DNA of 64,000 nt from a virus, in the IMG/VR virus record IMGVR_UViG_3300021171_000007, positions 1 to 64,000 of that record. The stretch is one strand, 5' to 3'. Positions 32,833 through 40,197 of this stretch are shown here, one piece after another. Both the position numbers and the translations under genes were made by a program. The stretch's first letter is position 1; every line of letters begins with the position of its first letter. The notes under the pieces are model-generated. The model saw nothing but the letters and a program-made list of their open reading frames with translations. It ran no database searches and was not told where the DNA came from.

Positions 32833-33469
32833 TCCAGTACACAATATCGACCCTGGCCCCACTGTTATGTGGGAAGAGGATTATGAGCGCCTCAAAAAGC
32901 AACAGCGATTGGATGCTGAGATTGAGCGCGTCAGGAAGGCCAAGGAAGATGAGATCAATCGTGAGCGCTTCAAAGAGAATCAAAAGATCAAAGATAAAAT
33001 TGAATACACAGAAGAATTGGCAACAGAGATTTGTGAGAGGATCAGTGCTGGTGAGCTATTGATCAACGTGTGCAAAGATAGTCATATGCCAACTGTGCGC
33101 CGCTGTTCAGCATGGCTGAAGTCAGAAGCTGACTTCCAAGCACTGTATAATATGGCCATTGCAGACCGATTGACTATATTTGAGGAAGAAGTGATCTCAA
33201 TTGCTGATGATGCAACAAGAGATATGAGGGAAATTATTAAGAGTGGTAAAACCATTAAAGTCCAAGATGCTGAAGTCATTGCGCGAGCCAAACTCAGAGT
33301 TGAGGTGCGCTTCAGGCATTTGAAGGCTGGACGTCCTGGTAAATGGGGTGACAGCACTACTCTCATCACTAAATCAGAAGATGAAAATATTGCTGAGATG
33401 CCATTGTCTGAGCTGGAAAAGAAGATCGCTGAGTTGGAACATAAAGATCGGGTGGTGAAAGCAGTTTGA
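32825..33469 (+). CDS. terS: Terminase small subunit-like protein (Sf6 gp1-type)
   Basis: 214 aa. Residues 65-170 match Sf6-type small terminases: YTEELATEICERISAGELL, then an HTH-like segment (NVCKDSHMPTVRRCSAWLKS), then FQALYNMAIADR, EVISIADDA and AKLRVEVRFRHLKAGRPGKWG. N-terminal 65 residues are an added charged coiled coil and the C-terminus an acidic helix. It recognises the packaging site and feeds TerL (21306-22811), which is 10 kb away on the opposite strand, an unusual separation. Confidence 0.75.
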   Translation: MTDPVHNIDPGPTVMWEEDYERLKKQQRLDAEIERVRKAKEDEINRERFKENQKIKDKIEYTEELATEICERISAGELLINVCKDSHMPTVRRCSAWLKSEADFQALYNMAIADRLTIFEEEVISIADDATRDMREIIKSGKTIKVQDAEVIARAKLRVEVRFRHLKAGRPGKWGDSTTLITKSEDENIAEMPLSELEKKIAELEHKDRVVKAV

Positions 33470-33535
33470 TTCATCATTCGTTACGCAGTTACGCAGTTAC
33501 GTAGCCTATCCCGCTCGTTTATTTCTGACACAATA

Positions 33536-33560
33536 GGATCAATCATTGGCTGATTGATCC
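33536..33560. other. Perfect 10-bp inverted repeat upstream of a promoter
   Basis: GGATCAATCA-TTGGC-TGATTGATCC. It ends 28 nt before the -35 box of the promoter at 33588-33616. It could be an operator or the terminator hairpin of the TerS transcript (no U tract follows). Confidence 0.5.
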
Positions 33561-33587
33561 ATGTCATAGTCATCATTATTATGTGAC

Positions 33588-33616
33588 TTGCATCATCAAT
33601 AGAACTGTGCTATAAT
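33588..33616 (+). promoter_or_regulatory. Strong extended -10 promoter
   Basis: TTGCAT (33588-33593), 17-nt spacer ending TGTGC, consensus TATAAT (33611-33616). Gives a leader of about 110 nt containing a CTAGGC/GCCTAG hairpin before the ATPase gene. Confidence 0.8.
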
Positions 33617-33730
33617 AGGCTCTAGGCGGTTAGATCCACTGCCTAGGGCTATTTGACATTGTGAATACTGGACACTGTGACATGTAACTCTGTTCCGTGT
33701 AGATTAGCCATCTCACAGAGGAGAATAATC

Positions 33731-34762
33731 ATGTCATTGCTAATGTCACTAATACAAAACGGCTCAAATCAAGAAGATCCCAGGACAAATCTTCTTGAGT
33801 ACACTGCTGGTACCATCGCTAAGCATATTGATGCGCCAGCGCACTACCTGGTTGGATTAGCTCTATGGGCGCTACATACCCATGTGTATTCCACCTATAG
33901 CAAGACTCCAAGATTAGCTATCTTGAGCCCAGTTCCTAACTGTGGCAAGAGTACAGTTTTGGAGATACTAGCTGCAATGGCTTGGAATCCTAAACGAGTA
34001 ATAGACCCAACTGAAGCCGCTCTATTTCGTTTGGCAAGCAATCATACAATGCTGCTAGATGAAGTAGATAACATGTCAATATCAAGAGGCATGAAGTCTG
34101 TCTTAAATGAAGGAGACAGATTGGGTGGTAGTGTTATAAGAACTGGAAAGGACGGTGAAGTTATATCCTATCCAGTTTTTGCTCCTCTTGCACTTGCTGG
34201 TATTGGTAGGTTGCCAGCAACTCTTATGACTCGGTCAATAGTTATAAGACTCCATCGCTCAGATAAAGCAATGGATAGATTCTCAGCAAGAGAGCAGCAC
34301 TTTGCACCACATTTCTATAATTGGGGTGATCAGGTAGTTCTTAATTCTGATCCACAAATGCCGCCTCAGTTAGTAGGTCGTGACGCAGATAAATGGAGAT
34401 CGCTCGTAGCTATTGGAGACTCGTTTGGTCGAGGCGAGATAGCGAGAGAGGTGGCGCTCAAGTTCGTAACTGAGAGCGTTAATCCAGATGTCAAGGAGCT
34501 AATACTGCGTGATACACAGAGAGTGTTCAATAGAGCTAAAGTCACTAAGATCTCTGTGAAGAGAATGTACGAGAAGCTTATTGAGGACAAAGAAGGTGAA
34601 CACGAAGTAGATTATGACGGCCAAAAAATAACAAAAAGAAAAGTTGGAGACACATTACGTGATTTCCAAATATACAGTCGTATCGAAAGGCCAGAAAAAG
34701 GCGAGCCAGTTAGGTATTGGCTCAGAGACGATTTTGAAGAAATGTGGAAAAGGTATGCCTAG
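33731..34762 (+). CDS. DUF3631-type AAA ATPase (replication accessory)
   Basis: 343 aa from ATG 33731 (GAGGAG upstream). Walker A-like SPVPNCGKST (about residues 66-75) and Walker B MLLDEVDN (107-114), then an arginine region ATLMTRSIVIRLHRS. The C-terminal third fits DUF3631: DKWRSLVAIGDSFG, then NRAKVTKISVKRMYEKLIED and a winged-helix-like end. Proteins of this type accompany phage and integrative-element primases. Own strong promoter and flanking inverted repeats make it look like a self-contained cassette. Confidence 0.7.
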   Translation: MSLLMSLIQNGSNQEDPRTNLLEYTAGTIAKHIDAPAHYLVGLALWALHTHVYSTYSKTPRLAILSPVPNCGKSTVLEILAAMAWNPKRVIDPTEAALFRLASNHTMLLDEVDNMSISRGMKSVLNEGDRLGGSVIRTGKDGEVISYPVFAPLALAGIGRLPATLMTRSIVIRLHRSDKAMDRFSAREQHFAPHFYNWGDQVVLNSDPQMPPQLVGRDADKWRSLVAIGDSFGRGEIAREVALKFVTESVNPDVKELILRDTQRVFNRAKVTKISVKRMYEKLIEDKEGEHEVDYDGQKITKRKVGDTLRDFQIYSRIERPEKGEPVRYWLRDDFEEMWKRYA

Positions 34763-35261
34763 CACTACGTAACTACGTTACAGCGTTACAGTGAGTCCCA
34801 ATAAAGATGGGTGCGCCTCATTTTATCGAGTTATTTCAGCTTATGACAATCAATCGCCAATCAGTGAATGAATAATGGCTGAATTATGTAGTGAATTCAA
34901 TATTTGAAGTTTCATGGGTCAGTGATTATCATGGTATTTTCTCTGTATGTTCCCTTTTTACCCCCTATTTGTTCCCCTTGCTTTCCTTCCGCGAACGTGC
35001 TACGGTTCTTCTCCCGCAGAGGAAACTGCGGCGCAGCCTGAGACTTGGCGAAGAGCGAAATAAACCCGGCAAAATGACTCGCCGAGCGGTTAAGTAAGTG
35101 GTTAGGCAGTCTCTCCTCAAAGGGCAAAAAGCACCAGGGAGAAAAACCTGCCATTTGCGTCGTTTCGGCGGACGGAAATATCCGCCTGAAATAACAACAC
35201 AGAGCACAGCGTTCTGAGAAGGATGCTGTGCTCGCTGGTGTTATTTCTAGCAAGGAAAAGT
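34763..35261. other. About 500-nt non-coding region with long hairpins
   Basis: No gene is convincing on either strand (the open frames here lack an RBS and have unlikely composition). It contains CCGCAG-aggaaa-CTGCGG near 35015-35032, TTTCGGCGGA...TCCGCC-T-GAAA at about 35163-35190 and the long hairpin listed separately. The last 60 nt form the leader of the next gene. Confidence 0.45.
35190..35245 (+). ncRNA. Long 21-bp hairpin in the leader of the hammerhead-operon first gene
   Basis: Arms 35190-35210 and 35225-35245 pair at 18 of 21 positions (left arm contains GAGCACAGC, right arm GCTGTGCTC) around a 14-nt loop. It ends 16 nt before the ATG at 35262. Likely an mRNA-stabilising or regulatory 5' structure. 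Confidence 0.55.
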
Positions 35262-35645
35262 ATGATGTCTAGTAAAAAACGCGCATTGATAAGGCATATG
35301 AAAGCAAATCCCGTAGATAGTGTGAGATCTGCACATAAAAATATGAATATCACTCCTTTGCGTTTAACCTACAGGATTGATCCAAATAAAGAATTGAAAG
35401 AACGAGATGTAAAGCCTATGACGGAATTAGCAATTGATCAAAATTACGACATTTTGAAGAGAAAAGAGACATTTCTTGTAAGAACTGGTAAGAGAGTTAT
35501 AAAATATGTGAAGAATAATCCGCCTGGAAAGCGGTATTATCCTCGATCTGAGTCAAAAATAGCAAGAGGTGATACATTAAACGGAAAGACTTTGAGTTAC
35601 ACTACGCTTTCTGATTACAATAGTAAGCGTAAAAATGAGGAGTAA
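35262..35645 (+). CDS. Basic hypothetical protein
   Basis: 127 aa, starting ATGATG with AAGGAAAAG upstream. Highly basic and mostly helical/extended (SKKRALIRHMKANPVDSV, VIKYVKNNPPGKRYYPR). Could bind nucleic acid. First gene of the operon that contains the ribozyme array. Confidence 0.55.
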   Translation: MMSSKKRALIRHMKANPVDSVRSAHKNMNITPLRLTYRIDPNKELKERDVKPMTELAIDQNYDILKRKETFLVRTGKRVIKYVKNNPPGKRYYPRSESKIARGDTLNGKTLSYTTLSDYNSKRKNEE

Positions 35646-35650
35646 GCGTT

Positions 35651-35818
35651 ATGACAGAGCGTAAACTTGTTGACAGGAGTATTTTCAGAAAACAACCAAA
35701 AATGCCACCACTACAGCGATTGTTTGTCAGCGTAGCAACTGGACATGCCAATCGCAGCAAAAGACAAAAAGTCTCAGTTGCACCTATGCAATTCACCAAA
35801 CAGGAGAAGCAAAAATGA
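35651..35818 (+). CDS. Small basic hypothetical protein
   Basis: 55 aa (MTERKLVDRSIFRKQPKMPP and on), very basic, probably disordered. Its stop overlaps the ATG of the next gene (ATGA). Confidence 0.45.
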   Translation: MTERKLVDRSIFRKQPKMPPLQRLFVSVATGHANRSKRQKVSVAPMQFTKQEKQK

Positions 35819-36207
35819 AAGTGTTCAATAAAGAAATGCATGACAATCTATTAGCTCTGGGATATGAGCATACTCGATATGTCTCCAAAAAATATCGAAC
35901 CAGATTCGATATGTATGATCACCCAGATAACGACGACTGGTTTGAGATAGACGAGAAAGGACATATTGATCCAGCTGATCTTTGCGGCTTTACGGAAGGA
36001 TCTACCAGAGGGCACCAAATATATGAGGATTGGAAAGCAGCAGGGAAACAAGGTTTTCTGAACTTCAAAAATAAACCATTACCGACAGAATTGGTAATAC
36101 ACAGAATAGGGTGTGATATTAAGGATAGATTAGTCAAAAAGAACATGCCATTCGAGTTAGAACTCACGGAAGAAAAATTTCAACTGAAAAGGCTTACTGA
36201 GCATTAA
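35815..36207 (+). CDS. Hypothetical protein upstream of ribozyme 1
   Basis: 130 aa. Contains GYEHTRYVSKKYRTRFDMYD, a pattern shared with the 69-aa protein at 46090-46299 (GYRYSEHVRYDRYDHEE), so the two may be distant paralogues. The stop codon TAA is followed immediately by hammerhead 1. Confidence 0.55.
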   Translation: MKVFNKEMHDNLLALGYEHTRYVSKKYRTRFDMYDHPDNDDWFEIDEKGHIDPADLCGFTEGSTRGHQIYEDWKAAGKQGFLNFKNKPLPTELVIHRIGCDIKDRLVKKNMPFELELTEEKFQLKRLTEH

Positions 36208-36270
36208 GACCGAAACTGGGGCGCCACAAAAGCTCTCCAGTCCTAGCGTAAGGCGCTAGCTGACGAGGTC
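36208..36270 (+). ncRNA. Hammerhead ribozyme 1 (type II)
   Basis: Stem II GACC (36208-36211)/GGTC (36267-36270); core GAAA (36212-36215); stem III starts A-C-T-G-G and closes C-C-A-G-T; cleavage nucleotide C36242; stem I CTAGCG (36243-36248)/CGCTAG (36254-36259), loop TAAGG; core CTGACGA (36260-36266). It begins right after the upstream stop codon and ends 19 nt before the next ATG. Predicted cut between 36242 and 36243. Confidence 0.9.
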
Positions 36271-36289
36271 AGTAACAGGAGTTGTACTA

Positions 36290-36706
36290 ATGAAACTAGA
36301 TCTTAATATTCACATAAACTCTTGGTTGCATCGTAATGACGATGTAATCGACCCTATTCTCATTCAATTGAAGGGGAATAGCGAACGGATGATTGTAGAT
36401 ACTTCTGAGTATATTTTTATCAGTTTCGAGTATCCTCTTTCACAAGGACTCGATCTGCCGTTTAATGGCAAGAAGCCTTGGAGATTGTGCGATCTTATTG
36501 ATGCGATCTGCCAGGGATATGTGAAGATTTACGACGAGGAAGATGAGACCAGAACGCTTCCTGCTCAGTCCCCATTAGATTCTGTTCTGGTTAATCGTCC
36601 TAAGACTGACGGCAAGCATGGCATTTGGGGACACGATCTCAATGACCTTTATATTGAAGGCGTACATAAAGAAGAAGGAATTTGGCATCTCGATATTGGA
36701 TCATAA
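36290..36706 (+). CDS. Hypothetical protein downstream of ribozyme 1
   Basis: 138 aa, acidic. Starts MKLDLNIHINSWLHRNDD, with SRL-like beta segments and a C-terminal DLYIEGVHKEEGIWHLDIG. RBS AGGAG within the leader left after ribozyme cleavage. No family recognised. Confidence 0.6.
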   Translation: MKLDLNIHINSWLHRNDDVIDPILIQLKGNSERMIVDTSEYIFISFEYPLSQGLDLPFNGKKPWRLCDLIDAICQGYVKIYDEEDETRTLPAQSPLDSVLVNRPKTDGKHGIWGHDLNDLYIEGVHKEEGIWHLDIGS

Positions 36707-36718
36707 TGGGAGGGAGCA

Positions 36719-36937
36719 ATGGGATATAGAATGAGGCGTTGTGACAAATGTAAGGATTTGATAAACGGAAATGATGTTGCATTCAATATACATTTTAAAT
36801 GGTGCGGACATAATACTGGACTAAACTATATGAGTGAGAAAGATCTTAAAGTGCTGGAAGCTAAATTGGCGCAACCAAGGAAAGATTCACCAGAAGCGGC
36901 TTGGAATAAAATGCACAATTGGTCAGGAAAACAGTAG
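36719..36937 (+). CDS. Small Cys-containing hypothetical protein
   Basis: 72 aa with CDKCKD at residues 8-13 and a later CGHN, a possible zinc site. Good RBS (GGGAGG). Its TAG stop shares its G with the first base of hammerhead 2. Confidence 0.6.
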   Translation: MGYRMRRCDKCKDLINGNDVAFNIHFKWCGHNTGLNYMSEKDLKVLEAKLAQPRKDSPEAAWNKMHNWSGKQ

Positions 36938-36997
36938 ACCGAAACTGGAGTGCCACAAGCTCTCCAGTCGCAGCGTTCCTCGCTGCCTGACGAGGTC
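36937..36997 (+). ncRNA. Hammerhead ribozyme 2 (type II)
   Basis: Stem II GACC (36937-36940)/GGTC (36994-36997); GAAA 36941-36944; stem III C-T-G-G.../C-C-A-G; cleavage C36969; stem I GCAGCG (36970-36975)/CGCTGC (36981-36986), loop TTCCT; CTGACGA 36987-36993. Predicted cut 36969/36970. The G of the upstream TAG is its first nucleotide. Confidence 0.9.
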
Positions 36998-37015
36998 AGT
37001 AATAGGAGAATGAAA

Positions 37016-37240
37016 ATGGCACGAGTAATTGTTCAAATTAAAACTGTCACATATTTAAATGGAGCTACTACTGAAATCGAAGATGAGTTACTTCGTGAAT
37101 TTACAGTAGTAACAAAAGGTCGTGGTGCAGTGAACATGCATTCAATGGCATCAATTATACAAGGTACGATCGAATCTGCTGAGGAAAGATTTAGGGTTGA
37201 AAAGACCAAAACATATTCAACAAATCGTAATATTGGTTAA
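37016..37240 (+). CDS. Small hypothetical protein between ribozymes 2 and 3
   Basis: 74 aa from ATG 37016 (AGGAG 7 nt upstream; an ATG two codons earlier is too close). Beta-rich N-terminus ARVIVQIKTVTYLNG, then a basic helix. The stop lies 3 nt before hammerhead 3. Confidence 0.55.
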   Translation: MARVIVQIKTVTYLNGATTEIEDELLREFTVVTKGRGAVNMHSMASIIQGTIESAEERFRVEKTKTYSTNRNIG

Positions 37241-37243
37241 TTA

Positions 37244-37302
37244 GACCGAAACTGGCAGGTGCGATCTGCCAGTCGCAGCGTTTCTCGCTGCCTGACGAGG
37301 TC
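37244..37302 (+). ncRNA. Hammerhead ribozyme 3 (type II)
   Basis: Stem II GACC (37244-37247)/GGTC (37299-37302); GAAA 37248-37251; stem III 8 bp A-C-T-G-G-C-A-G/C-T-G-C-C-A-G-T with loop GTGCGAT; cleavage C37274; stem I GCAGCG/CGCTGC (37275-37280/37286-37291), loop TTTCT; CTGACGA 37292-37298. Predicted cut 37274/37275. Confidence 0.92.
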
Positions 37303-37321
37303 AGTAACCAGGAGAACTAAA

Positions 37322-37603
37322 ATGAAACTTCCTCCAATAGAAGATGTTAAACTTACTGTCATAGGGCCGGATGATCCGCTTCCAGCGGGCTTCGAGCCCA
37401 TCACCATTGTCGTCAAGGACGTATCATGTCCAAAATGCGGTGCTGGAGAGATGCACCCGGATGGCAAGCATGTCCTAATTCGTGGATTCAAAGTCTGCGA
37501 TGCAAAAGGACATTGGTGGAGTCAATGTCTTGTCTGTGCCGGTGGGTACGACGCAGATTTGAACCCCGTTAAGGAGTTTGATCGCAACAAGGGATGGTTC
37601 TAA
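37322..37603 (+). CDS. Zinc-ribbon hypothetical protein
   Basis: 93 aa from ATG 37322 (CCAGGAGA upstream). N-terminal beta segment KLTVIGPDDPLPAGFEPITI, then a zinc ribbon CPKCGAGEMHPDGKH...CLVCAGGYD. Stop and next ATG share bases (TAATG). Confidence 0.6.
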   Translation: MKLPPIEDVKLTVIGPDDPLPAGFEPITIVVKDVSCPKCGAGEMHPDGKHVLIRGFKVCDAKGHWWSQCLVCAGGYDADLNPVKEFDRNKGWF

Positions 37604-37842
37604 TGCCAACCATAACAGTTGAACTCGAAGTAGCAATGGCTCAAGAGCTTGCCTCAGTAGCGCGTGGCAAAGCTAAGGGCATCGACTGGGTTCTGGAGAA
37701 TAAACCTCCAGTTCCCAAGAAGGCGTTGGAGCTTGACGAGCGAGCCAAAATTCTCGTTCAAGCTGCCACACTAATCGAGACTGCTCTTCACCAAAGAGCA
37801 CTCGGCAACGTCGTAAAGATGGGAGATAAAAATGTCCGATAA
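37603..37842 (+). CDS. Small hypothetical protein
   Basis: 79 aa, MPTITVELEVAMAQELASVA then two helices with conserved-looking LELDERAKILVQAATLIE. Translationally coupled to both neighbours. Unknown. Confidence 0.55.
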   Translation: MPTITVELEVAMAQELASVARGKAKGIDWVLENKPPVPKKALELDERAKILVQAATLIETALHQRALGNVVKMGDKNVR

Positions 37843-38131
37843 GGACCCATGGATCGTCTGCCCCGTGTGTGATGGGGAAGGCAAGACAGTCAATCCTAAT
37901 ATTGATGCGAACGGATTGACTCGCGAAGACTTCGATGAAGACCCAGACTTCAGAGAAGATTATATGAGCGGCATGTATGATATTACGTGCGCCGCTTGTT
38001 CTGGGAAGCGCGTTGTGAAACAAGCACGCATCACGGAATTAGAGCAGAATGCTGAAGATCGTCGGCTTGCTGCTCGTGAAAACGGCGACTATGAATCATA
38101 CAGTGTCGCAGGCGATTGGAGATACGGATGA
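37832..38131 (+). CDS. DnaJ-type zinc-finger hypothetical protein
   Basis: 99 aa. CPVCDGEGKTVNPNIDA and CAACSGKR form a CxxCxGxG-type zinc site around an acidic insert (EDFDEDPDFREDYMSG), followed by a charged helix. This family is frequent in phages and uncharacterised. Confidence 0.6.
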   Translation: MSDKDPWIVCPVCDGEGKTVNPNIDANGLTREDFDEDPDFREDYMSGMYDITCAACSGKRVVKQARITELEQNAEDRRLAARENGDYESYSVAGDWRYG

Positions 38132-38370
38132 AACTGGATAAACAACGCGAAAACCGAGCCAAGTACCCTTTCATTTGTGCTTGGGGCGCTAGACTTGGTT
38201 CTTTTCAATATTACATCGACGGTGAAGTTGCAAGAGCCATCGAAGATGGCGCTCCTGACCGTGCCATTTATAAGAGTGGCGACGGCAAGTGGCGCACCAT
38301 CGATGACTGCCAAAACGAAATGGCCAAAGAAGAATGTATAGCTTGGGTGGCCAAAAACTTTAAGAAATAG
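38128..38370 (+). CDS. Small hypothetical protein upstream of ribozyme 4
   Basis: 80 aa from ATG 38128 (overlaps previous stop, ATGA). Contains YPFICAWGARLGSFQYYID, CQNEMAKEECIAW. The G of its TAG stop is the first base of hammerhead 4. Confidence 0.55.
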   Translation: MKLDKQRENRAKYPFICAWGARLGSFQYYIDGEVARAIEDGAPDRAIYKSGDGKWRTIDDCQNEMAKEECIAWVAKNFKK

Positions 38371-38428
38371 ACCGAAACTGGTAGGTGCGATCTACCAGTC
38401 ACAGCGTAAGGCGCTGTCTGACGAGGTC
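38370..38428 (+). ncRNA. Hammerhead ribozyme 4 (type II)
   Basis: Stem II GACC (38370-38373)/GGTC (38425-38428); GAAA 38374-38377; stem III ACTGGTAG/CTACCAGT with loop GTGCGAT; cleavage C38400; stem I ACAGCG/CGCTGT (38401-38406/38412-38417), loop TAAGG; CTGACGA 38418-38424. Compared with copy 3, stem III has C-G replaced by T-A and stem I G-C replaced by A-T: compensatory changes. Confidence 0.92.
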
Positions 38429-38446
38429 AGTAATAGGAGTTGTATA

Positions 38447-38941
38447 ATGAAACAGGTTTCTGATTACTACAAGAAGTTCCTTCATAACGACGGAATTTCC
38501 AAAGAAATGTATAATGAAAACATCGAGCTTATTTACGATGTTGACGCAGAAATGTGGTATGCTTTTAATTACATATCACCAACGCATTACTACGAAGAAT
38601 TTGAAGATCTCATCGACGCGCTCGATTCAAATTCTGTTCTTTGGTGGCACGACTTGTCCGGCGACAATGATAAAGTTACGGACAGGAAGCAGATATTGGT
38701 AATTAAATTCCTCGATGACGAGGAAGACGAATGGACCATGTTCTACCATCACGGTATAATGGACGGCAAAGATGTAACAACATCTTGGGCTGCTCCATCT
38801 TCAGGAGAATTTCCTACTCCTGAATGCATTGTACGTCAGAAAGTATCTGTGGTGCAATGTGCTGTTGATGCCGCACAATTTATTTTTGATCAACCACATA
38901 TAAATAAGCCACGTAATCCATCACTTCGTTACGTCAAATAG
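38447..38941 (+). CDS. Hypothetical protein between ribozymes 4 and 5
   Basis: 164 aa, acidic and aromatic-rich (VDAEMWYAFNYISPTHYYEE), beta-rich middle (ILVIKFLDDEEDEWTMFYHH). No family recognised. RBS AGGAG. Its TAG overlaps hammerhead 5 by one base. Confidence 0.6.
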   Translation: MKQVSDYYKKFLHNDGISKEMYNENIELIYDVDAEMWYAFNYISPTHYYEEFEDLIDALDSNSVLWWHDLSGDNDKVTDRKQILVIKFLDDEEDEWTMFYHHGIMDGKDVTTSWAAPSSGEFPTPECIVRQKVSVVQCAVDAAQFIFDQPHINKPRNPSLRYVK

Positions 38942-39007
38942 ATCGAAACTATGGGGCGCCACAGGAGCGTTCCATAGTCGCAGCGTAACTCGCTGCCTGA
39001 CGAGATC
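38941..39007 (+). ncRNA. Hammerhead ribozyme 5 (type II, covariant stem II)
   Basis: Stem II GATC (38941-38944)/GATC (39004-39007): relative to the other copies both strands have changed so that pairing is kept. GAAA 38945-38948; stem III A-C-T-A-T-G-G/C-C-A-T-A-G-T; cleavage C38979; stem I GCAGCG/CGCTGC (38980-38985/38991-38996), loop TAACT; CTGACGA 38997-39003. Confidence 0.92.
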
Positions 39008-39025
39008 AGAAAAGGAGTAGGTAGC

Positions 39026-39235
39026 ATGACGAAAGTAGATCCAAAATCTGCCTTTGAAGGGGACACCATTACTCCCGTTGAGAAGCCTAAGTCAAGGGCG
39101 CAGAAGGTTGCTGAGTACAGAGTAGCTCATCGAGCAGAGTACGAGCGAACTTGCCATGATGCACAATGCACTTGCACGCCAACTCGCGCGCAGATGTTGA
39201 TTATGGATAACTACCAAAGCCCACCAATCGACTAA
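39026..39235 (+). CDS. Small hypothetical protein
   Basis: 69 aa, with a basic helix (KSRAQKVAEYRVAHRAEYER) and CHDAQCTCTP, a possible metal site. AAAAGGAG RBS after ribozyme 5. Followed by an intrinsic terminator. Confidence 0.6.
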   Translation: MTKVDPKSAFEGDTITPVEKPKSRAQKVAEYRVAHRAEYERTCHDAQCTCTPTRAQMLIMDNYQSPPID

Positions 39236-39258
39236 TTATAAACCTTACCATTGAACTT

Positions 39259-39285
39259 TGGAGCGCAGCAATGCGCTCCACTTTT
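39259..39285 (+). terminator. Intrinsic terminator within the ribozyme operon
   Basis: TGGAGCGCA-gcaa-TGCGCTCCA then CTTTT. Perfect 9-bp stem, tetraloop, short U tract. Probably partial, since genes in the same direction continue without an obvious new promoter. Confidence 0.75.
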
Positions 39286-39316
39286 AGGCAATTTTGCCAC
39301 TACCAGGATAAGTAAA

Positions 39317-39448
39317 ATGTCAAGAATAAAATCAGCTTTACGAGGTGTTGTCATAGTACCGGCTTGGGTCGTTATGCTGGCAACAGCCAGTTTTATCGTC
39401 GGAACTGGTATCTGGACTACACTGCTGATGAGCCGCTGTTCGATCTAA
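39317..39448 (+). CDS. Small membrane protein
   Basis: 43 aa, MSRIKSALRGVVIVPAWVVM then a second hydrophobic half: one membrane helix of about 25 residues after a basic N-terminus. Unknown role. Confidence 0.5.
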   Translation: MSRIKSALRGVVIVPAWVVMLATASFIVGTGIWTTLLMSRCSI

Positions 39449-39472
39449 CCAACCTAAACCAGGAGAATAAAA

Positions 39473-39790
39473 ATGACACCTCAAGAGAGCAGGAAGAATT
39501 GGCTCGATAAGCAGCCAGTGCGCGAGAATCTTACTACTGAGCACGGATGGCCGATGCGAAATGATCATATTCTGCATCTGTTCGGTTTGCCATCAAATCA
39601 TCCTATTCCGCCGGATTATGAAGATATCAAACTAATCGGTAATGTTTGGGTTCGGATTTATCCACGCGGACAGGCGCACATTGGTAGACGTGTTGTGGCA
39701 GAATGTCCAAAATGTGAAAGATTGGTTTGTGCTGGCCATTTAATGCAACATATGAAGGTACATAATGATCGAGGAGCAAGCAAAATTTGA
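39473..39790 (+). CDS. C2H2-like zinc-finger hypothetical protein
   Basis: 105 aa. C-terminal CPKCERLVCAGHLMQHMKVH is a C2H2-type finger; the rest contains HLFGLPSNHPIPPDYEDIKL and a small beta domain. May bind DNA or RNA. Overlaps the next gene by 26 nt. Confidence 0.6.
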   Translation: MTPQESRKNWLDKQPVRENLTTEHGWPMRNDHILHLFGLPSNHPIPPDYEDIKLIGNVWVRIYPRGQAHIGRRVVAECPKCERLVCAGHLMQHMKVHNDRGASKI

Positions 39791-40001
39791 GAGATGGAAG
39801 TCCAGAGTAGACGTTTACCTGGAGCAGATGGTAAAGAAACTAAGTGGAGATTTTAAATATGATTATCTCCACGACTTCCAAAATAAGGTTCCACCCAGCA
39901 TAACAGCTACTCGCGTTGTAAAACGCCAGTACAGAAATGGAGTAGAAAATGGTAGCAACAGCATACGGAGTCAAGGCAAATGGCAAAAAACTCCTCGATG
40001 A
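39765..40001 (+). CDS. Small hypothetical phage protein
   Basis: 78 aa, ERWKSRVDVYLEQMVKKLSG, then DYLHDFQNKVPPSITATRVV: a pattern (helix, DY/F...P...A) common in small phage proteins of unknown function. It overlaps the preceding gene by 26 nt and the following one by 53 nt. Confidence 0.5.
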   Translation: MIEEQAKFERWKSRVDVYLEQMVKKLSGDFKYDYLHDFQNKVPPSITATRVVKRQYRNGVENGSNSIRSQGKWQKTPR

Positions 40002-40197
40002 ATATCGAGGAGACCGCATATATGGAGATTGTTTCATCATTCTTAAGGATGGAAAGGAAACATATGAGGTTGTTCTTTCCACTATCGGTGATATGTGCAA
40101 TTGCAAAGCTGGCGAACATGGTCATCAATGCAAACATGTTAAGATGGCACTAGAATATCATCACAAAATTAACGAAGCGATTGAGGCAGTCAAATAG
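39949..40197 (+). CDS. SWIM-type zinc-finger protein
   Basis: 82 aa. ILKDGKETYEVVLSTIGDMC then CNCKAGEHGHQCKH, the CxC...CxH motif of SWIM fingers. A paralogue is encoded at 46951-47151. Probably DNA or protein binding. TAG stop shares its G with hammerhead 6. Confidence 0.65.
   Translation: MVATAYGVKANGKKLLDEYRGDRIYGDCFIILKDGKETYEVVLSTIGDMCNCKAGEHGHQCKHVKMALEYHHKINEAIEAVK

Larger units (their letters stand above)
33480..34789. repeat. Imperfect 25-bp inverted repeats flanking the DUF3631-type ATPase gene
   Basis: Left copy 33480-33504 (two tandem GTTACGCA units then GTTACGTAG); right copy 34765-34789 begins CTACGTAACTACGTTAC. The right copy matches the reverse complement of the left at 21 of 25 positions. 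The left copy starts 10 nt after the TerS stop, the right copy 2 nt after the ATPase stop. Confidence 0.5.

Noticed and set aside
34912-35253. Minus-strand frame of about 113 aa in the 34.8-35.2 kb gap
   Set aside because: No RBS, composition unlike phage proteins, and it crosses several strong hairpins; treated as non-coding.
37259-37321. Extension of the 93-aa gene upstream through hammerhead 3
   Set aside because: The in-frame ATG lies inside the ribozyme; the ATG at 37322 has a good RBS.
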